A stretch of DNA of 64,000 nucleotides from Maribellus maritimus (GTDB lineage Bacteria > Bacteroidota > Bacteroidia > Bacteroidales > Prolixibacteraceae): positions 1 through 64,000 of the forward strand of contig NZ_JAIKLE010000029.1 of assembly GCF_022267315.1 (NCBI RefSeq), read 5' to 3'. Position numbers and translations under genes: made by a program. Of the stretch, positions 52,232 through 60,721 are shown piece after piece. Position 1 is the first letter of the stretch, and each line of letters opens with the position of its first letter. The notes under the pieces were generated by a model that ran no database searches, was not told the DNA's origin, and saw only the letters and a list, made by a program, of their open reading frames with translations.

Positions 52232-52729
52232 CTACTGATTTTTATTTGCTACTGCAATCGATTTTTTATTAGATTCATAATATTTATTGAATGTGTCTTG
52301 ATTTTTAAAGTACACCAATTCGGGCTTTCCCTTTTGCTCAAGACCGATTAACGCATTTGCTTTATTTATTGAATCGCCAGAAAAAGCATCAGGCACAATT
52401 GCAACTTCTTTAAAGTGTCGTTGCAAATGATTAAAATCTTTTTCACTACAAAATGAATAAACCTTTTCGTTGTACTGATATCTCTGTGTCTTGTGTTTTT
52501 GCAAGAGATTGTTTCCCATACATGTCCATTCATCCGGGACTTTTTTACCAAACCATGCCCATTGGTGGTAGAGCAAACGGGTATCACACCCATAAGTGTA
52601 AAATACAAGAACTGAAATAGTGACAAGTAACAACGTGCTAAATATAAGTGTCAGACTTCTGTTAAACTTCCTATCTTTAATTCGTTGTATTTCCCTTAAT
52701 TGCTCTTTGCTTAATTTTTTTCCTTTCAT
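52232..52729 (-). CDS. membrane-anchored TRASH-like small protein of the metal operon
   Basis: 165 residues from the ATG at 52729. A basic N-terminus and one membrane segment (LTLIFSTLLLVTISVLVF) anchor the protein. The outside part has a cysteine-containing fold: TYGCDTRLLY, EWTCMGNN, then KVYSFCSEKDFNHLQRHF, resembling the TRASH or YHS metal-sensing domain. It lies four bases before the pump gene in the efflux operon, so it probably binds or senses the exported metal. It is not a known named family to me. Confidence 0.6.
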   Translation of the reverse strand: MKGKKLSKEQLREIQRIKDRKFNRSLTLIFSTLLLVTISVLVFYTYGCDTRLLYHQWAWFGKKVPDEWTCMGNNLLQKHKTQRYQYNEKVYSFCSEKDFNHLQRHFKEVAIVPDAFSGDSINKANALIGLEQKGKPELVYFKNQDTFNKYYESNKKSIAVANKNQ

Positions 52730-52847
52730 TGCTAAAAAGATTAGGTTAAACAATGTTCCGCAATATTGTATCTTAGATATACTATTACATCTAAAAATAA
52801 ATTAGATGAAGATTTACTAATCGTTCATCCTTTCAAAAAGTTTTAGA

Positions 52848-53153
52848 TTATATCTTAGGAGGTCTCCACAGAAAAATAGGGGCAGATAATACAGAACTGT
52901 CAATATATGTAATAGAAGTTCCTATTAATTTTGTAAAGTGTGAAAAGTAATGGTAATTGGCCGGATGGCTTATTGTTTGGCAACAGTTGCAAGTACAAAA
53001 TGGGGAGCAGCTGTCAATATGTTCCAAATGCATATCCGCTATTTCAACAGATACATTGCCTGATTTATTTTCAGTATGTACATCGTCACATGGGAGTATA
53101 ATTAGCCCCAGGATATAAATCGACAATATTGCTGAAAAGAGTTTCATATTCAA
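52848..53153 (-). CDS. DUF6660-like cysteine-rich exported protein
   Basis: 101 residues: signal peptide-like start (LFSAILSIYILGLIIL), then a compact part with CSPFCTCNCCQT and several His. Small proteins of this look precede RND metal efflux genes in Bacteroidota (DUF6660). The cluster of cysteines suggests metal binding in the periplasm. It lies between the Fur gene and the TRASH-like gene on the same strand. Confidence 0.8.
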   Translation of the reverse strand: MNMKLFSAILSIYILGLIILPCDDVHTENKSGNVSVEIADMHLEHIDSCSPFCTCNCCQTISHPANYHYFSHFTKLIGTSITYIDSSVLSAPIFLWRPPKI

Positions 53154-53208
53154 TTGTAACTAACAACGACAAAAATAGACAAAAGTTCGTGCAACCAAAT
53201 TGCAAATA

Positions 53209-53622
53209 TCATTTTTTGCAATTTGAACATATTCCTTTAACAACCATATTTACACTTTTTAGCGAGAAATTGGGAGGAAGACTAATTTCAGGAATGGACA
53301 ATTCGTGAAGACAATAAGTGCTCTCACACTTTGTGCATAGAAAGTGTACATGAAGGTCTTCCGGTTGGCATTCACACGATTCATGACATAACGCATATTT
53401 TACAGAACCTGTTCCATCATCTATCCCGTGAATTAGTTTCTTTGCTTCGAAAGTCTTTAAAGTACGGTACAACGTTGCTTTATCTGCCTTTTCGAATTTT
53501 TGTTCCAATTCAGACAGACTTATCGCTGTCTTCTGGTCAGTCAAAACCTGCAATACCAACTGGCGCATTGCGGTTGGTTTTATATTTCTGGACTTTAAAT
53601 TTTTATCAATCACATCTCCCAA
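53209..53622 (-). CDS. Fur-family metal regulator
   Basis: 137 residues. The winged helix (NIKPTAMRQLVLQVLTDQ, LSELEQKFEKADKATLYRTLKTF) is followed by the dimer domain with DLHVHFLCTKCESTYCL and the C-terminal CSNCKK, giving two CxxC zinc pairs. It is the first gene of the metal operon, so it probably senses the metal and represses the operon. Which metal (Fe, Zn or other) cannot be read; in this context zinc is likely. Confidence 0.92.
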   Translation of the reverse strand: MGDVIDKNLKSRNIKPTAMRQLVLQVLTDQKTAISLSELEQKFEKADKATLYRTLKTFEAKKLIHGIDDGTGSVKYALCHESCECQPEDLHVHFLCTKCESTYCLHELSIPEISLPPNFSLKSVNMVVKGICSNCKK

Positions 53623-53796
53623 TTTGATATTATACTACAAGACATTTTACGGTGAAAAATAGTCACGTAAATTTTGTGCCAAAAAATACTTTTTCAAAAT
53701 CGTCCAATAAAATAAATATTTGTAATTAAAATAACTAACGACAAACTATTCTATATTAATACCTTTCTAATAAGCCTGTGATGAAATAGCCTTTTG

Positions 53797-54696
53797 CTAC
53801 TCCACTACCCAATAAACTTTCAACCTATCTACTTCCTGCCGGTGTTTTGCCAGATTTTGTGTTTTCAGTTTGTTAACGTTAAGTAGTTTCCATTGCACAG
53901 AAGGAAAATCCCTGAAATCAGAGTAAGCTGATTTTTCCCATTGCGGGTCGCCTTCTTCAAAACTAATAAGGAATGCTTTGTCTTCTTCGCTCAGCATTGC
54001 GTTAATAAATGCGATAAGCTTTTCCCGTGCGGTTTCGTAGTTCTCATAAGTAAAAGGAATGTCTGTCATACCGCGAAACTGGTTTTCCAGGGCTTCCTGC
54101 TGGTTTATCGCGTGGGGTGCTAAAGATTCAATAAACGGTTTGTCGCTTCCTAGCAGGGCAAACATAAAACCTCGTTTCAAATTGTCGATTTTATCAGGTT
54201 CCATATAATTGTAGTCGAACAAATCGCGCGGATGCTGGCGGCTGAGGGCTGCTGCAATTTTTCCACCATACAACTGTCCAACGGGCACGATTCGTGCTTT
54301 GCAGTACATCCCAAACTCTGCCTGCGCTTTATTGCATAATGGCATTTCAATTGTGGCCCCGATAATGCCCCGTTTAATCCCGTTTACTTCAATTTTTACC
54401 GTGCTCCGTCCCAATGTGCATAAAAGCTTATTGGGTACCGGACGAATATTAATGTTCGGCACAGCCCGTTGCAACTGCTGACTGATTGCAGCCAGCTTTT
54501 TGTTGATTTTTGCCAGGCTTTCGTCCCGCGGACCAAGCGGAATATAAGTTAAATCCACATCCACAGAATAACGCGGAAGGTCTTTGATAAACAGGTTTAT
54601 GGCCGTACCACCATGAACCGCAAAATCTTCCTCGCGGTAGATTATAGGTAATATGCGGAGTAAAAGCCTGACCTGTTCTTTATAGAGGTTATTCAT
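53797..54696 (-). CDS. abiEii: AbiEii-type nucleotidyltransferase toxin
   Basis: 299 residues. The DUF1814 nucleotidyltransferase signs are clear: HGGTAINLFIKDL and SVDVDLTYIP (DxD), followed by IKIEVNGIKRG and a late block GGKIAAALSRQHPRDLFD. AbiEii toxins stop growth by modifying tRNA acceptor ends in characterised relatives. Its first bases overlap the antitoxin gene by eight. It forms a type IV toxin-antitoxin and abortive infection module inside the conjugative element, possibly also stabilising it. Confidence 0.92.
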   Translation of the reverse strand: MNNLYKEQVRLLLRILPIIYREEDFAVHGGTAINLFIKDLPRYSVDVDLTYIPLGPRDESLAKINKKLAAISQQLQRAVPNINIRPVPNKLLCTLGRSTVKIEVNGIKRGIIGATIEMPLCNKAQAEFGMYCKARIVPVGQLYGGKIAAALSRQHPRDLFDYNYMEPDKIDNLKRGFMFALLGSDKPFIESLAPHAINQQEALENQFRGMTDIPFTYENYETAREKLIAFINAMLSEEDKAFLISFEEGDPQWEKSAYSDFRDFPSVQWKLLNVNKLKTQNLAKHRQEVDRLKVYWVVE

Positions 54697-55459
54697 AATT
54701 TTTCAGTTCTTCAGGTATTACTATCTGGTATTTGCTGTCGTAAACACCGTTCGGTATAATTTCCCGTTTCCCGCTCCCTGTATCTATTTTCTGCAAATCC
54801 AGGTCGCTGAACCAGGCATGAGCGGCTTTTTCTGCCATATACAGGAACAGACGTTTCATTTTTACTGATGTATTCTGTTCCAGCAAGGCCTGTACCGTGC
54901 CGGGGCGAAGCGCAGTTAATTGTTCCATCACATAATACAAGTCCATGAGGTTGTACTGCCGCGGAGCAAGGTTCAGGCATTCCATAAAAGCCCGTTCCGG
55001 GGTGGAAACCAGTATTTCAAATGCCCCCTGCATCATCGGGGTTATACCGGTATCTGTATCAAAGTACTCAGAGGTAACCAATAATAAGTCCACACCCCAG
55101 TTATGTTTTTTGAGCCAGGATGGAACCCACTCATCTTTCGGATGTCCAACATATACAACAGGCCTTCCCATTGGAACAAAATGCGTATAACCGGCCAGTT
55201 CCAGTGCCGTTAAGCCGCCAACATAAAAGTGTTTGTGAGTTTGTTTATTCATGGAAGATAGTGCACCATATATGCCCGGATTTTCGCCAGTACGTGCCAT
55301 CACACCAGCGCCGATGGGTCTTAGCCATTCCGAATCTCGATACCGCCGTTGTAGATCATAAGATATACCGTTTTCTCTCATCCACGATGAAAAGAACAGG
55401 CTTCCCGAAGGCAACTTCTGTAGTAATTGGTTTATTTTTATTGGCGTAAATGTACTCAT
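54689..55459 (-). CDS. abiEi: AbiEi-type antitoxin
   Basis: 256 residues from the ATG at 55459; the frame extends to 55489, but the upstream codons add an unlikely leader. The N-terminal wHTH (INQLLQKLPSGSLFFSSWMRENGIS, WLRPIGAGVMARTGENPG) binds its promoter; the C-terminal part is the antitoxin domain. It precedes and overlaps the AbiEii toxin gene. The module is placed between the relaxase and the metal operon. Confidence 0.9.
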   Translation of the reverse strand: MSTFTPIKINQLLQKLPSGSLFFSSWMRENGISYDLQRRYRDSEWLRPIGAGVMARTGENPGIYGALSSMNKQTHKHFYVGGLTALELAGYTHFVPMGRPVVYVGHPKDEWVPSWLKKHNWGVDLLLVTSEYFDTDTGITPMMQGAFEILVSTPERAFMECLNLAPRQYNLMDLYYVMEQLTALRPGTVQALLEQNTSVKMKRLFLYMAEKAAHAWFSDLDLQKIDTGSGKREIIPNGVYDSKYQIVIPEELKNYE

Positions 55460-55515
55460 AGTACAAATATACTCAAAAATATAAACCAAAATAGTATCCG
55501 GTTGGAATATATCAT

Positions 55516-56778
55516 TTATGTCTGCCTTCCATATCTCCGTTTTTTCTTTTTACGCTTTTTGCGAAGTTGTTGCTGATTTTCAATATATGATTCCGGTTCC
55601 GGTGAAAAAATTGAGAACAGGCTGCTGATGGCGGATTCAATATGCTTGGCCTGATTGTTAGCCTGTGAAAACGGTTCAGCCGGAGGCGAGAACGGTTCTT
55701 TTTCGCCCGCCTGTTTTGTGTGTCCTTTGACTGCCGGGGACTCTCTAAACAGGTCATTAAATACATTGGCAGAAAACTCTTTGCCCAGCCTGGAACCGTT
55801 CAGTACACAACGGCTTTGATGGTCGATAAAAGTTACCCCGGTAATCCGCCCTGTATTATTTCGCCGGAGATATAAGTCAATATCCTTTTCCAGTAACTTT
55901 TGGCGTAGTTCCGTTTCACTTCCGGCTTCTCCCATTGCCTTGGCAACCAATGGGCGCAGTCTTTCCCGGTATCCCTTTTCTTTTATCAGGATGGCGGATT
56001 TCTCCATCCGCTCTTCGAGAGCAGTGAATCCAACTGTTTTTCCGAAAGCAGATGATTTGATCGGCATGCCGGCTTTGTTCCCTTCGCTGGCCAGTGCCGA
56101 ATAAAGCAATCCCCGGTAAGGCTTTCCATTCCTCGTTCCCTGCACTTCTTCCACACCGATCTTGTAAAGAGATAACAGTGCCCGGTATTCTCCCATGGTC
56201 TGGAACCGGTAGATCGAAACAGCCGGCTTAATGACCGAACCGATTTGATTTTTCAAATCGCCTTTTGCCACATCGACGGGCTTAAACTGTCCTTGTTCCA
56301 GTTGTTTTTGTCCTTTGGCGCGGTGCAGGCCGTATTTCTTTTCCAGTTTTTCAGTCGCAGCTACACTTCGTAAATTGCGTTTGCTGTCATTAATTTTTTT
56401 ACCCTCGCTATCCACCTGTAGCGAAACGATATGGATATGTTCCCGCCCGATATCGGAGTGTTTGAAGATAAGGTATGGTTGAGCGCCGTAGCCCATCTGC
56501 TGCAGATACTCACTCCCGATGTCTGCCAGTTGTTCATTTGTCAAATTATCATCCGGGTGTGGGTTGAGCGATATATGAATGACCGGTTTTTCTGTCCAGT
56601 AATGCGATGGTAACCAGCGGTTAAAAGCTTCGGTACACGCTGCCACCCTAAAACGGCCATCTTCCGGTTCCGGGATGATATTCGATGCAAGCACTTTTCC
56701 TAAGCCTTCGTTTACCTTCTCCTGGTTGTAGGCAAGTGCGCCGTAAATGTCTTTTCCGGTGGTTATTTTGGCAATCAT
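55516..56778 (-). CDS. mobB: MobB-type relaxase
   Basis: 420 residues. The N-terminal 250 residues show a MobP-type relaxase: the VIHISLNPHPDD block, then HSDIGREHIHIVSLQVD near residue 110 with the metal-binding HxH, and a likely nicking tyrosine in the first 40 residues. A basic low-complexity tail ends in a run of K and R. It nicks the oriT strand and leads it to the coupling protein. It starts six bases after mobA's stop. Confidence 0.92.
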   Translation of the reverse strand: MIAKITTGKDIYGALAYNQEKVNEGLGKVLASNIIPEPEDGRFRVAACTEAFNRWLPSHYWTEKPVIHISLNPHPDDNLTNEQLADIGSEYLQQMGYGAQPYLIFKHSDIGREHIHIVSLQVDSEGKKINDSKRNLRSVAATEKLEKKYGLHRAKGQKQLEQGQFKPVDVAKGDLKNQIGSVIKPAVSIYRFQTMGEYRALLSLYKIGVEEVQGTRNGKPYRGLLYSALASEGNKAGMPIKSSAFGKTVGFTALEERMEKSAILIKEKGYRERLRPLVAKAMGEAGSETELRQKLLEKDIDLYLRRNNTGRITGVTFIDHQSRCVLNGSRLGKEFSANVFNDLFRESPAVKGHTKQAGEKEPFSPPAEPFSQANNQAKHIESAISSLFSIFSPEPESYIENQQQLRKKRKKKKRRYGRQT

Positions 56779-56784
56779 ACAAGG

Positions 56785-57219
56785 CTATTTCTGTAAATAT
56801 TTTTCCTCAAACTCTTTTGTCAAGGCGATGATTTGCTGCCCGATTATTGCTAATTCAGTGGTCAGTTTTTCAAGTTTAAAGAGCACTGCGAGGGCTTTTT
56901 TATGCGAGAAATTGCTGTGCAATTCTTTTACAACTTGGTTGTAATTGGTTCCCACTCCCCGGAACTGTGCATAAAAAGTGGTCAGTTTAGCCACGTATTC
57001 GAGTGCCGCCCGGTCTGTTTTCACCACATGGAACGGCTGGCCGAATACCCTTGCTTTGATAAAAACAGCTTTTGCTTTTACCCCCGATTGTTCGAATAAT
57101 GCCAGGAAACGGGCATATTCCCGGGCGTTAAAGCGTACCATGACGCACTCTGTTACGGGGTCGCTTTTGGCAGGGCGTCCCCCTTTTCGCCTTCGGCCTT
57201 TTGTATTTTCCTGTTTCAT
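56785..57219 (-). CDS. mobA: MobA-type relaxosome protein
   Basis: 144 residues: a basic N-terminus (GRRRKGGRPAKSDP), a ribbon-helix-helix-like part (VTECVMVRFNAREYARFLALFEQSG), and a helical end (MobC/MobA group). It helps the relaxase bind oriT. The motif CACTAAAATATCCG lies five to eighteen bases before the start codon. The upstream 720 bases probably contain oriT. Confidence 0.9.
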   Translation of the reverse strand: MKQENTKGRRRKGGRPAKSDPVTECVMVRFNAREYARFLALFEQSGVKAKAVFIKARVFGQPFHVVKTDRAALEYVAKLTTFYAQFRGVGTNYNQVVKELHSNFSHKKALAVLFKLEKLTTELAIIGQQIIALTKEFEEKYLQK

Positions 57220-57223
57220 CTGT

Positions 57224-57237
57224 CGGATATTTTAGTG
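57224..57237 (-). promoter_or_regulatory. element leader motif before mobA
   Basis: CACTAAAATATCCG on the - strand, four bases from the mobA start codon. A facing TCGGAT-T-run segment upstream can pair with it imperfectly. It shares thirteen bases (CTAAAATATCCGA) with the copy at 59971-59986. Confidence 0.5.
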
Positions 57238-57402
57238 TTTCAAAAATCCGATACCATAATGCAGTCATTGTTACTGTCCTTATCAAAAAGCAGCGACTTC
57301 GGAGCCTCCTTTTCTCCCCTTGCGGGCAAGCGGTTTTGGGTTACGTGAAATGAAATGAGTAACTCAAAACACAGCTTGCTATTTGCCACTTTGCAAATAC
57401 AA

Positions 57403-57423
57403 TCTGTCCGCAATCCGGACAGA
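57403..57423. repeat. 8-bp inverted repeat in candidate oriT region
   Basis: TCTGTCCG (57403-57410) and CGGACAGA (57416-57423) are perfect inverted copies with a 5-base loop. Palindromes of this size next to nick sites are common in mobilisation origins. The nick site itself cannot be read. Confidence 0.55.
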
Positions 57424-57939
57424 TAAATTGACGGGCTGCAAAAATGATGGATAGCAGTCTGACCTGTTACCGGTATCGAACCGGAGGCAAAGTTATCGGT
57501 CTTTGTAACCGACTGTACAACATATATCTACGCCAAAAGATGTCATTCCGACGCCACAAGATGCCACCTGCCGCAAGGCCTGTTTAAACGGGATTTTATT
57601 GGCTTTTATTTGCATGAGGTTTTAAAAATATGACTGATTATGCAACTGATTGATGGTAGGATAAAATGGCTGAAAAATTTATTGAACAGCAGGATGTATG
57701 AGAGGCTTGTTAAAGGTCCCTTCATAAAGTTATCCGGCCAGTTGAATAATAAACAACCGGATGTGTGGACAATCATACGGACAGTTATTAAAATATTCAA
57801 ACGGCCAATCGTTCAAAGAACCAAACAGGTCATGTGGCCTGACAGATGTTTTTATGCCCGGTTATCTGTCTATTTACCCAATCAGTCTGCAAATCAGAGG
57901 TATAATCAACTGTATGTATAACTTATTAAATGATTAAAA

Positions 57940-58695
57940 ATGGAAAAGAAAAATTTGTGTATTGCCTTCTCCACTCAAAAAGGAGGGGCAGGAAAAACAA
58001 CCCTGACCGTACTGGCAGCTTCATACCTGCATTACGTGAAAGGGTACGATGTGGCAGTAGTGGATTGCGATTACCCGCAGTACAGCATTGCCGAAATGCG
58101 GGAGCGCGATTTGAAAATGGCCACGGACGACGATTATTATAAGTCGCTGGCTTACGAACAGTTCACCCGGCTGCAAAAGAAAATGTACCCGGTGGTAAAG
58201 AGCCTTCCCGAAAAAGCCCCGGAAACTGCCGAAGCGTTAATGGCTAAAGGGAAATATGACATTATCTTTTTTGATTTACCAGGAACGGTCAATAAGGAAG
58301 GGGTGATTTATACCTTATCACAAATGGATTATATTTTTTCACCAATCAGTGCTGACAGGGTTGTACTTGAAAGCACGCTCCGTTTTGCTTCCCGACTGAA
58401 TGACAACATTATCACTACCGGGAAGTCCAGGATTAAAGGCCTATACATGGTTTGGAATTTGGTGGATGGCCGGGAGAAAACAGAATTATACGAAGTCTAT
58501 GAACAGGTTATTGCAGAACTTCACCTTCCACTTCTAAAAACCTTTCTGCCTGACAGCAAGCGTTTTCGCCGCGAGCTTCCTACATCTCACAAAGCCCTGT
58601 TCCGTTCGACCATGTTCCCCGCCAACAATGCGTTGCTGAAAGGAAGTAACCTCGATACCCTTATGGAAGAAATTTTGGAAATCATCAAAATATAA
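57940..58695 (+). CDS. traA: TraA ParA-family ATPase
   Basis: 251 residues: deviant Walker A FSTQKGGAGKTT, then a second acidic block IIFFDLPGTVNKEG and the ParA-like VDCDYPQYSIAEMRE. It begins the transfer operon, as in CTnDOT. ParA-type proteins may place the transfer machinery or the element in the cell; no ParB gene is next to it. A short AT-rich leader precedes it. The next gene starts four bases after its stop. Confidence 0.92.
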   Translation: MEKKNLCIAFSTQKGGAGKTTLTVLAASYLHYVKGYDVAVVDCDYPQYSIAEMRERDLKMATDDDYYKSLAYEQFTRLQKKMYPVVKSLPEKAPETAEALMAKGKYDIIFFDLPGTVNKEGVIYTLSQMDYIFSPISADRVVLESTLRFASRLNDNIITTGKSRIKGLYMVWNLVDGREKTELYEVYEQVIAELHLPLLKTFLPDSKRFRRELPTSHKALFRSTMFPANNALLKGSNLDTLMEEILEIIKI

Positions 58696-58699
58696 GACT

Positions 58700-59128
58700 A
58701 TGGCCAAAACAATCAAAAAAGAGGATATAAACGAAAAAGCAATTATTGCTTCTTTCCTTCAGGACGTACCGTTAGACCATGAATCACTGATGAGTGAGAA
58801 TAATGAAATTTCTGGTAAACCACCCGCCCCAAAGACGGAAACGTCTAAAGACGAAACCCGACGCAGACGTGGCAAAGAACAGGATTATGAAACGCTTTTT
58901 GTCAAAGAGTCTTCTATTACTGCCCGAACAGGCAAAATGGTTTATATCCGCCGGGATTTTCATGATACGATTCAGACCATATGCCGTGTAATCGGGAGCA
59001 ACAAAGTTTCGCTATCCGGTTACATCGACAACATACTGGTTCATCATTTTGAAACTTATGGTGGTGAGATTACTCGTCTGTACGAAGAAAAGCATAAGGG
59101 AATAAACATCACTAAGATTTCAGAATAA
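58700..59128 (+). CDS. DUF3408 conjugal transfer protein (TraB/TraC-like)
   Basis: 142 residues. A disordered charged N-terminus is followed by the DUF3408 core: TARTGKMVYIRRDFHDTIQTI, SLSGYIDNILVHHF. The core resembles a ribbon-helix-helix fold. CTnDOT has two proteins of this kind (TraB and TraC); only one is present here. It is read in the same run as traA. Confidence 0.87.
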   Translation: MAKTIKKEDINEKAIIASFLQDVPLDHESLMSENNEISGKPPAPKTETSKDETRRRRGKEQDYETLFVKESSITARTGKMVYIRRDFHDTIQTICRVIGSNKVSLSGYIDNILVHHFETYGGEITRLYEEKHKGINITKISE

Positions 59129-59161
59129 AAATTTCGGTAGCAACTCAAATTCCAGTAACAG

Positions 59162-59908
59162 ATGATAACCATTACACTCAATACAGTATTGTCACTGCTG
59201 GTCGCTTTTGCCATACTTTACGCGCTCTGGACGATGCACTTTTTCATTTCTGAAAACCGGCGTTTTCGGAAAGAAAACAGGGAGGCAATGTTCCGGGAAC
59301 AGGACAAGAAAAAGAACAAAGGTGATATTGTCGGTAAAAGCCAGTTTGTCCTCAAGGAACGCATCCCTGTGACACAAACGGCCATAGAAGCTGACAACGA
59401 AAAAGATAAGCGGAAAGAAAATATATTTGCCCTGTCAGATGTACCCAAAGAACATTCCCGGATAATTCCAGCGGACGAACTGGACGACGTTTTCGGCGAA
59501 GTTCCTCCCGGCGAAGCCAACCCGCCACTCGACATTGACTGTCCGATGCCGGAAGAACCGGAACTGGCAGATGAAGAGGAAGAATACGAGGCCTTACAGG
59601 TTTCAGGCCGCTTGTTGGCCGAGGGAATCAGTTTTGAACAAATGGGCGAAGCCTACCGCACCGTGGTACACAATCCAATTATTACTGAAGAGAAGAAAGA
59701 AGAAACAGGACGAGTTCTTCTGCACCTGAAACATACCGACATGTTTGAAGCAATGGTTTCAGGTGAACCCGAAAGGGAGGACAGGGTCGGCGGATTAATG
59801 GATTCGTACCTGAAAGCTTTTCATCAGCGGAAAGCTGAACGGTCGGGAGAAGATAAGACTCCTGCGGTCCCTGTTCCCCGAGGGTTTGACGTCCGCAAGT
59901 ATGTCTAA
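59162..59908 (+). CDS. traD: TraD-like conjugal transfer protein
   Basis: 248 residues. One membrane segment at the N-terminus (LSLLVAFAILYALWTMHFF), then a long acidic, low-complexity part, and a helical C-terminal part (GRLLAEGISFEQMGEAYRTV). This layout fits the DUF4122/TraD proteins of this element family. The function is not known. It starts 34 bases after the DUF3408 gene. Confidence 0.8.
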   Translation: MITITLNTVLSLLVAFAILYALWTMHFFISENRRFRKENREAMFREQDKKKNKGDIVGKSQFVLKERIPVTQTAIEADNEKDKRKENIFALSDVPKEHSRIIPADELDDVFGEVPPGEANPPLDIDCPMPEEPELADEEEEYEALQVSGRLLAEGISFEQMGEAYRTVVHNPIITEEKKEETGRVLLHLKHTDMFEAMVSGEPEREDRVGGLMDSYLKAFHQRKAERSGEDKTPAVPVPRGFDVRKYV

Positions 59909-59970
59909 CAAATTAAAAAATCAAAGATGAAAAAGCACGATTACGGATAGGCAAGGTTGCATTTCACACG

Positions 59971-59986
59971 ACCGCTAAAATATCCG
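59971..59986 (+). promoter_or_regulatory. element leader motif between traD and traE
   Basis: ACCGCTAAAATATCCG on the + strand, about 68 bases before traE. A facing CGGAT at about 59944 can pair with its end. It separates the regulatory part of the operon (traA-traD) from the mating channel genes. Confidence 0.45.
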
Positions 59987-60053
59987 AAAACAAACAATTT
60001 ATTTAACCGGTGCGGGGCTATAAACGCCTTGCACTATAAACAAAGAAATCAGC

Positions 60054-60371
60054 ATGAAAGAAATGAGTATGAAAAATAAAAAAATTCTGACGTCGGCAGC
60101 TTTTATCCTGGCTGCCGTTTCAACCGCCTTCGCACAGGGCGACGGCACTGCCGGTATTACGGAGGCCACCGATATGGTGACCTCGTACTTTGATCCGGGA
60201 ACAAAACTGATATACGCCATCGGCGCCGTGGTAGGGCTTATCGGAGGCATAAAAGTTTACAACAAGTTCAGCTCAGGAGACCCGGACACCAGCAAAACTG
60301 CAGCAAGCTGGTTCGGGGCGTGTATTTTCCTTATTGTTGCAGCCACCATCCTGCGTTCCTTCTTCCTTTAA
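60054..60371 (+). CDS. traE: TraE (DUF4134) small membrane protein
   Basis: 105 residues (ATG at 60069 is also possible). A signal peptide (SAAFILAAVSTAFAQ) and two membrane segments (LIYAIGAVVGLIGGIKVY, ACIFLIVAATILRSFF) match DUF4134, the VirB2-like pilin of the mating channel. It starts a new close run: traE, traF, traG. The leader before it contains the motif copy at 59971. Confidence 0.9.
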   Translation: MKEMSMKNKKILTSAAFILAAVSTAFAQGDGTAGITEATDMVTSYFDPGTKLIYAIGAVVGLIGGIKVYNKFSSGDPDTSKTAASWFGACIFLIVAATILRSFFL

Positions 60372-60391
60372 TAAACTACAAAGAGATCATT

Positions 60392-60721
60392 ATGGAGTAC
60401 AATATCAATAAAGGAATCGGCAAAAGCGTGGAATTTAAGGGCCTGAAGTCCCAGTACCTGTTCATCTTTGCAGCCGGGTTGCTTGCTGTGTTCGTGGTGT
60501 TTGTCATCCTCTACATGGCAGGCGTCAGCCAGTGGGTTTGTATCGGGTTCGGGGTGATTGCCGCTTCGGTGTTGGTATGGTTGACCTTCAACCTGAATGC
60601 CCGTTACGGAGAATCAGGTCTGATGAAGCTCATGGCCAAAAAACAGCATCCCCGTTACCTGATTAACCGGAAAGTTCCCCACAGCCTTTTCCAAAAAGTG
60701 AGAAAGGAGAATGCAGTATGA
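60392..60721 (+). CDS. traF: TraF (DUF4133) VirB3-like membrane protein
   Basis: 109 residues from the ATG at 60392; the frame opens at 60320 inside traE, but the later start gives the family's NINKGIGKSVEFKGLKSQY front. Two membrane segments follow (FIFAAGLLAVFVVFVILY, CIGFGVIAASVLVWLTF). It corresponds to VirB3. The stop overlaps the traG start by four bases (ATGA). Confidence 0.92.
   Translation: MEYNINKGIGKSVEFKGLKSQYLFIFAAGLLAVFVVFVILYMAGVSQWVCIGFGVIAASVLVWLTFNLNARYGESGLMKLMAKKQHPRYLINRKVPHSLFQKVRKENAV

Larger units (their letters stand above)
57220..57939. other. mobA-traA intergenic region, candidate oriT
   Basis: No convincing gene. An open frame at 57640-57921 (+) is countered by an overlapping one on the other strand and has no relatives I know. 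The region holds several palindromes: CTTGC/GCAAG near 57330, TCTGTCCG/CGGACAGA at 57403-57423, and CCGGT/ACCGG near 57475, plus a near-repeat (GCCAAAAGATG, GCCACAAGATG) near 57535-57560. Position between relaxosome and transfer genes, with divergent transcription, suggests oriT and the tra promoter. Confidence 0.5.

Noticed and set aside
57640-57921. 93-codon open frame between mobA and traA
   Set aside because: It overlaps an open frame on the other strand, has no recognisable family and lies in a palindrome-rich region better read as oriT.
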